A DNA stretch of 50,643 bases from Deltaproteobacteria bacterium (GTDB lineage Bacteria > Desulfobacterota > Desulfuromonadia > Geobacterales > Pseudopelobacteraceae). Shown here piece after piece: positions 50,632 to 50,643 of the stretch. Location of the stretch: positions 11,052 to 61,694 of the forward strand of contig JACPFJ010000015.1 of NCBI GenBank assembly GCA_016182975.1, in the 5' to 3' direction. The notes under the pieces were generated by a model. It was not told where the DNA came from and ran no database searches. It saw nothing but the letters and a program-made list of their open reading frames with translations. Position 1 is the first letter of the stretch; each line of letters begins with the position of its first letter. The position numbers and the translations under genes are program-made.

Positions 50632-50643
50632 ATGCTCGCCTGC
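50632..50643 (+). CDS. Start of a gene cut by the window edge
   Basis: ATG with AGGAGG eight bases upstream and a promoter at 50562-50591. Only four codons (MLAC) are present, so the product cannot be named; a transposase is a guess from context. Confidence 0.35.

Overview
The window looks like the replication-origin region of a GC-rich deltaproteobacterium of the Geobacter / Pelobacter propionicus type (Desulfuromonadales/Geobacterales). This rests on overall protein character and gene content (futalosine menaquinone synthesis, type II secretion, split Arn genes, GyrB with the proteobacterial insertion). No database search was possible, so the genus is an inference.

Layout. (1) 1-2400: an orphan Mu-like phage gene, a strong hairpin and an IS630-type transposase, all atypical in base composition. 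(2) 2470-6833: dnaJ/cbpA-like chaperone (+), then ispF, gpsA and an unrecognised helical-repeat protein (-). A 17-bp inverted copy of the ispF 3' end lies between dnaJ and ispF. (3) 6834-10000: an accessory strip with two type II toxin-antitoxin pairs (one toxin frameshifted), the tail of an AAA ATPase with DUF4143-like C-terminus, a decayed REP-type Y1 transposase and a decayed IS3 orfA. (4) 10080-25658: the origin neighbourhood. gyrA, gyrB, recF, dnaN and dnaA run leftward; rpmH, rnpA, yidD, yidC, mnmE, mnmG and rsmG run rightward. The likely oriC (DnaA boxes in an inverted repeat) lies between dnaA and rpmH, and two identical 16-bp parS sites lie around and inside mnmG. parAB does not follow rsmG. 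(5) 25885-32244: lipoprotein, YbgC thioesterase, mqnC, RNase D-like exonuclease, then arnC and the two halves of ArnA as separate genes. (6) 32248-37306: a tightly overlapping gspH-I-J-K-L-M-N type II secretion block. (7) 37439-46184: a complete type I restriction-modification operon (hsdM, hsdS with an extra C-terminal domain, a Schlafen/AlbA_2 gene, hsdR). (8) 46425-49482: nadD, rsfS, rlmH, gpmI, closed by a terminator. (9) 49650-end: the 5' part of a second, different type I hsdR, cut off by a hairpin-rich sequence that starts another gene at the window edge.

The core genes work in chromosome replication, segregation, translation and tRNA modification, protein export and envelope modification. 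The accessory strips carry defence, addiction and transposition genes. The most unusual items are the hsdM-hsdS(fusion)-AlbA_2-hsdR operon, the interrupted second hsdR next to it, and the inverted duplication at ispF. I found no rRNA, tRNA or CRISPR array.
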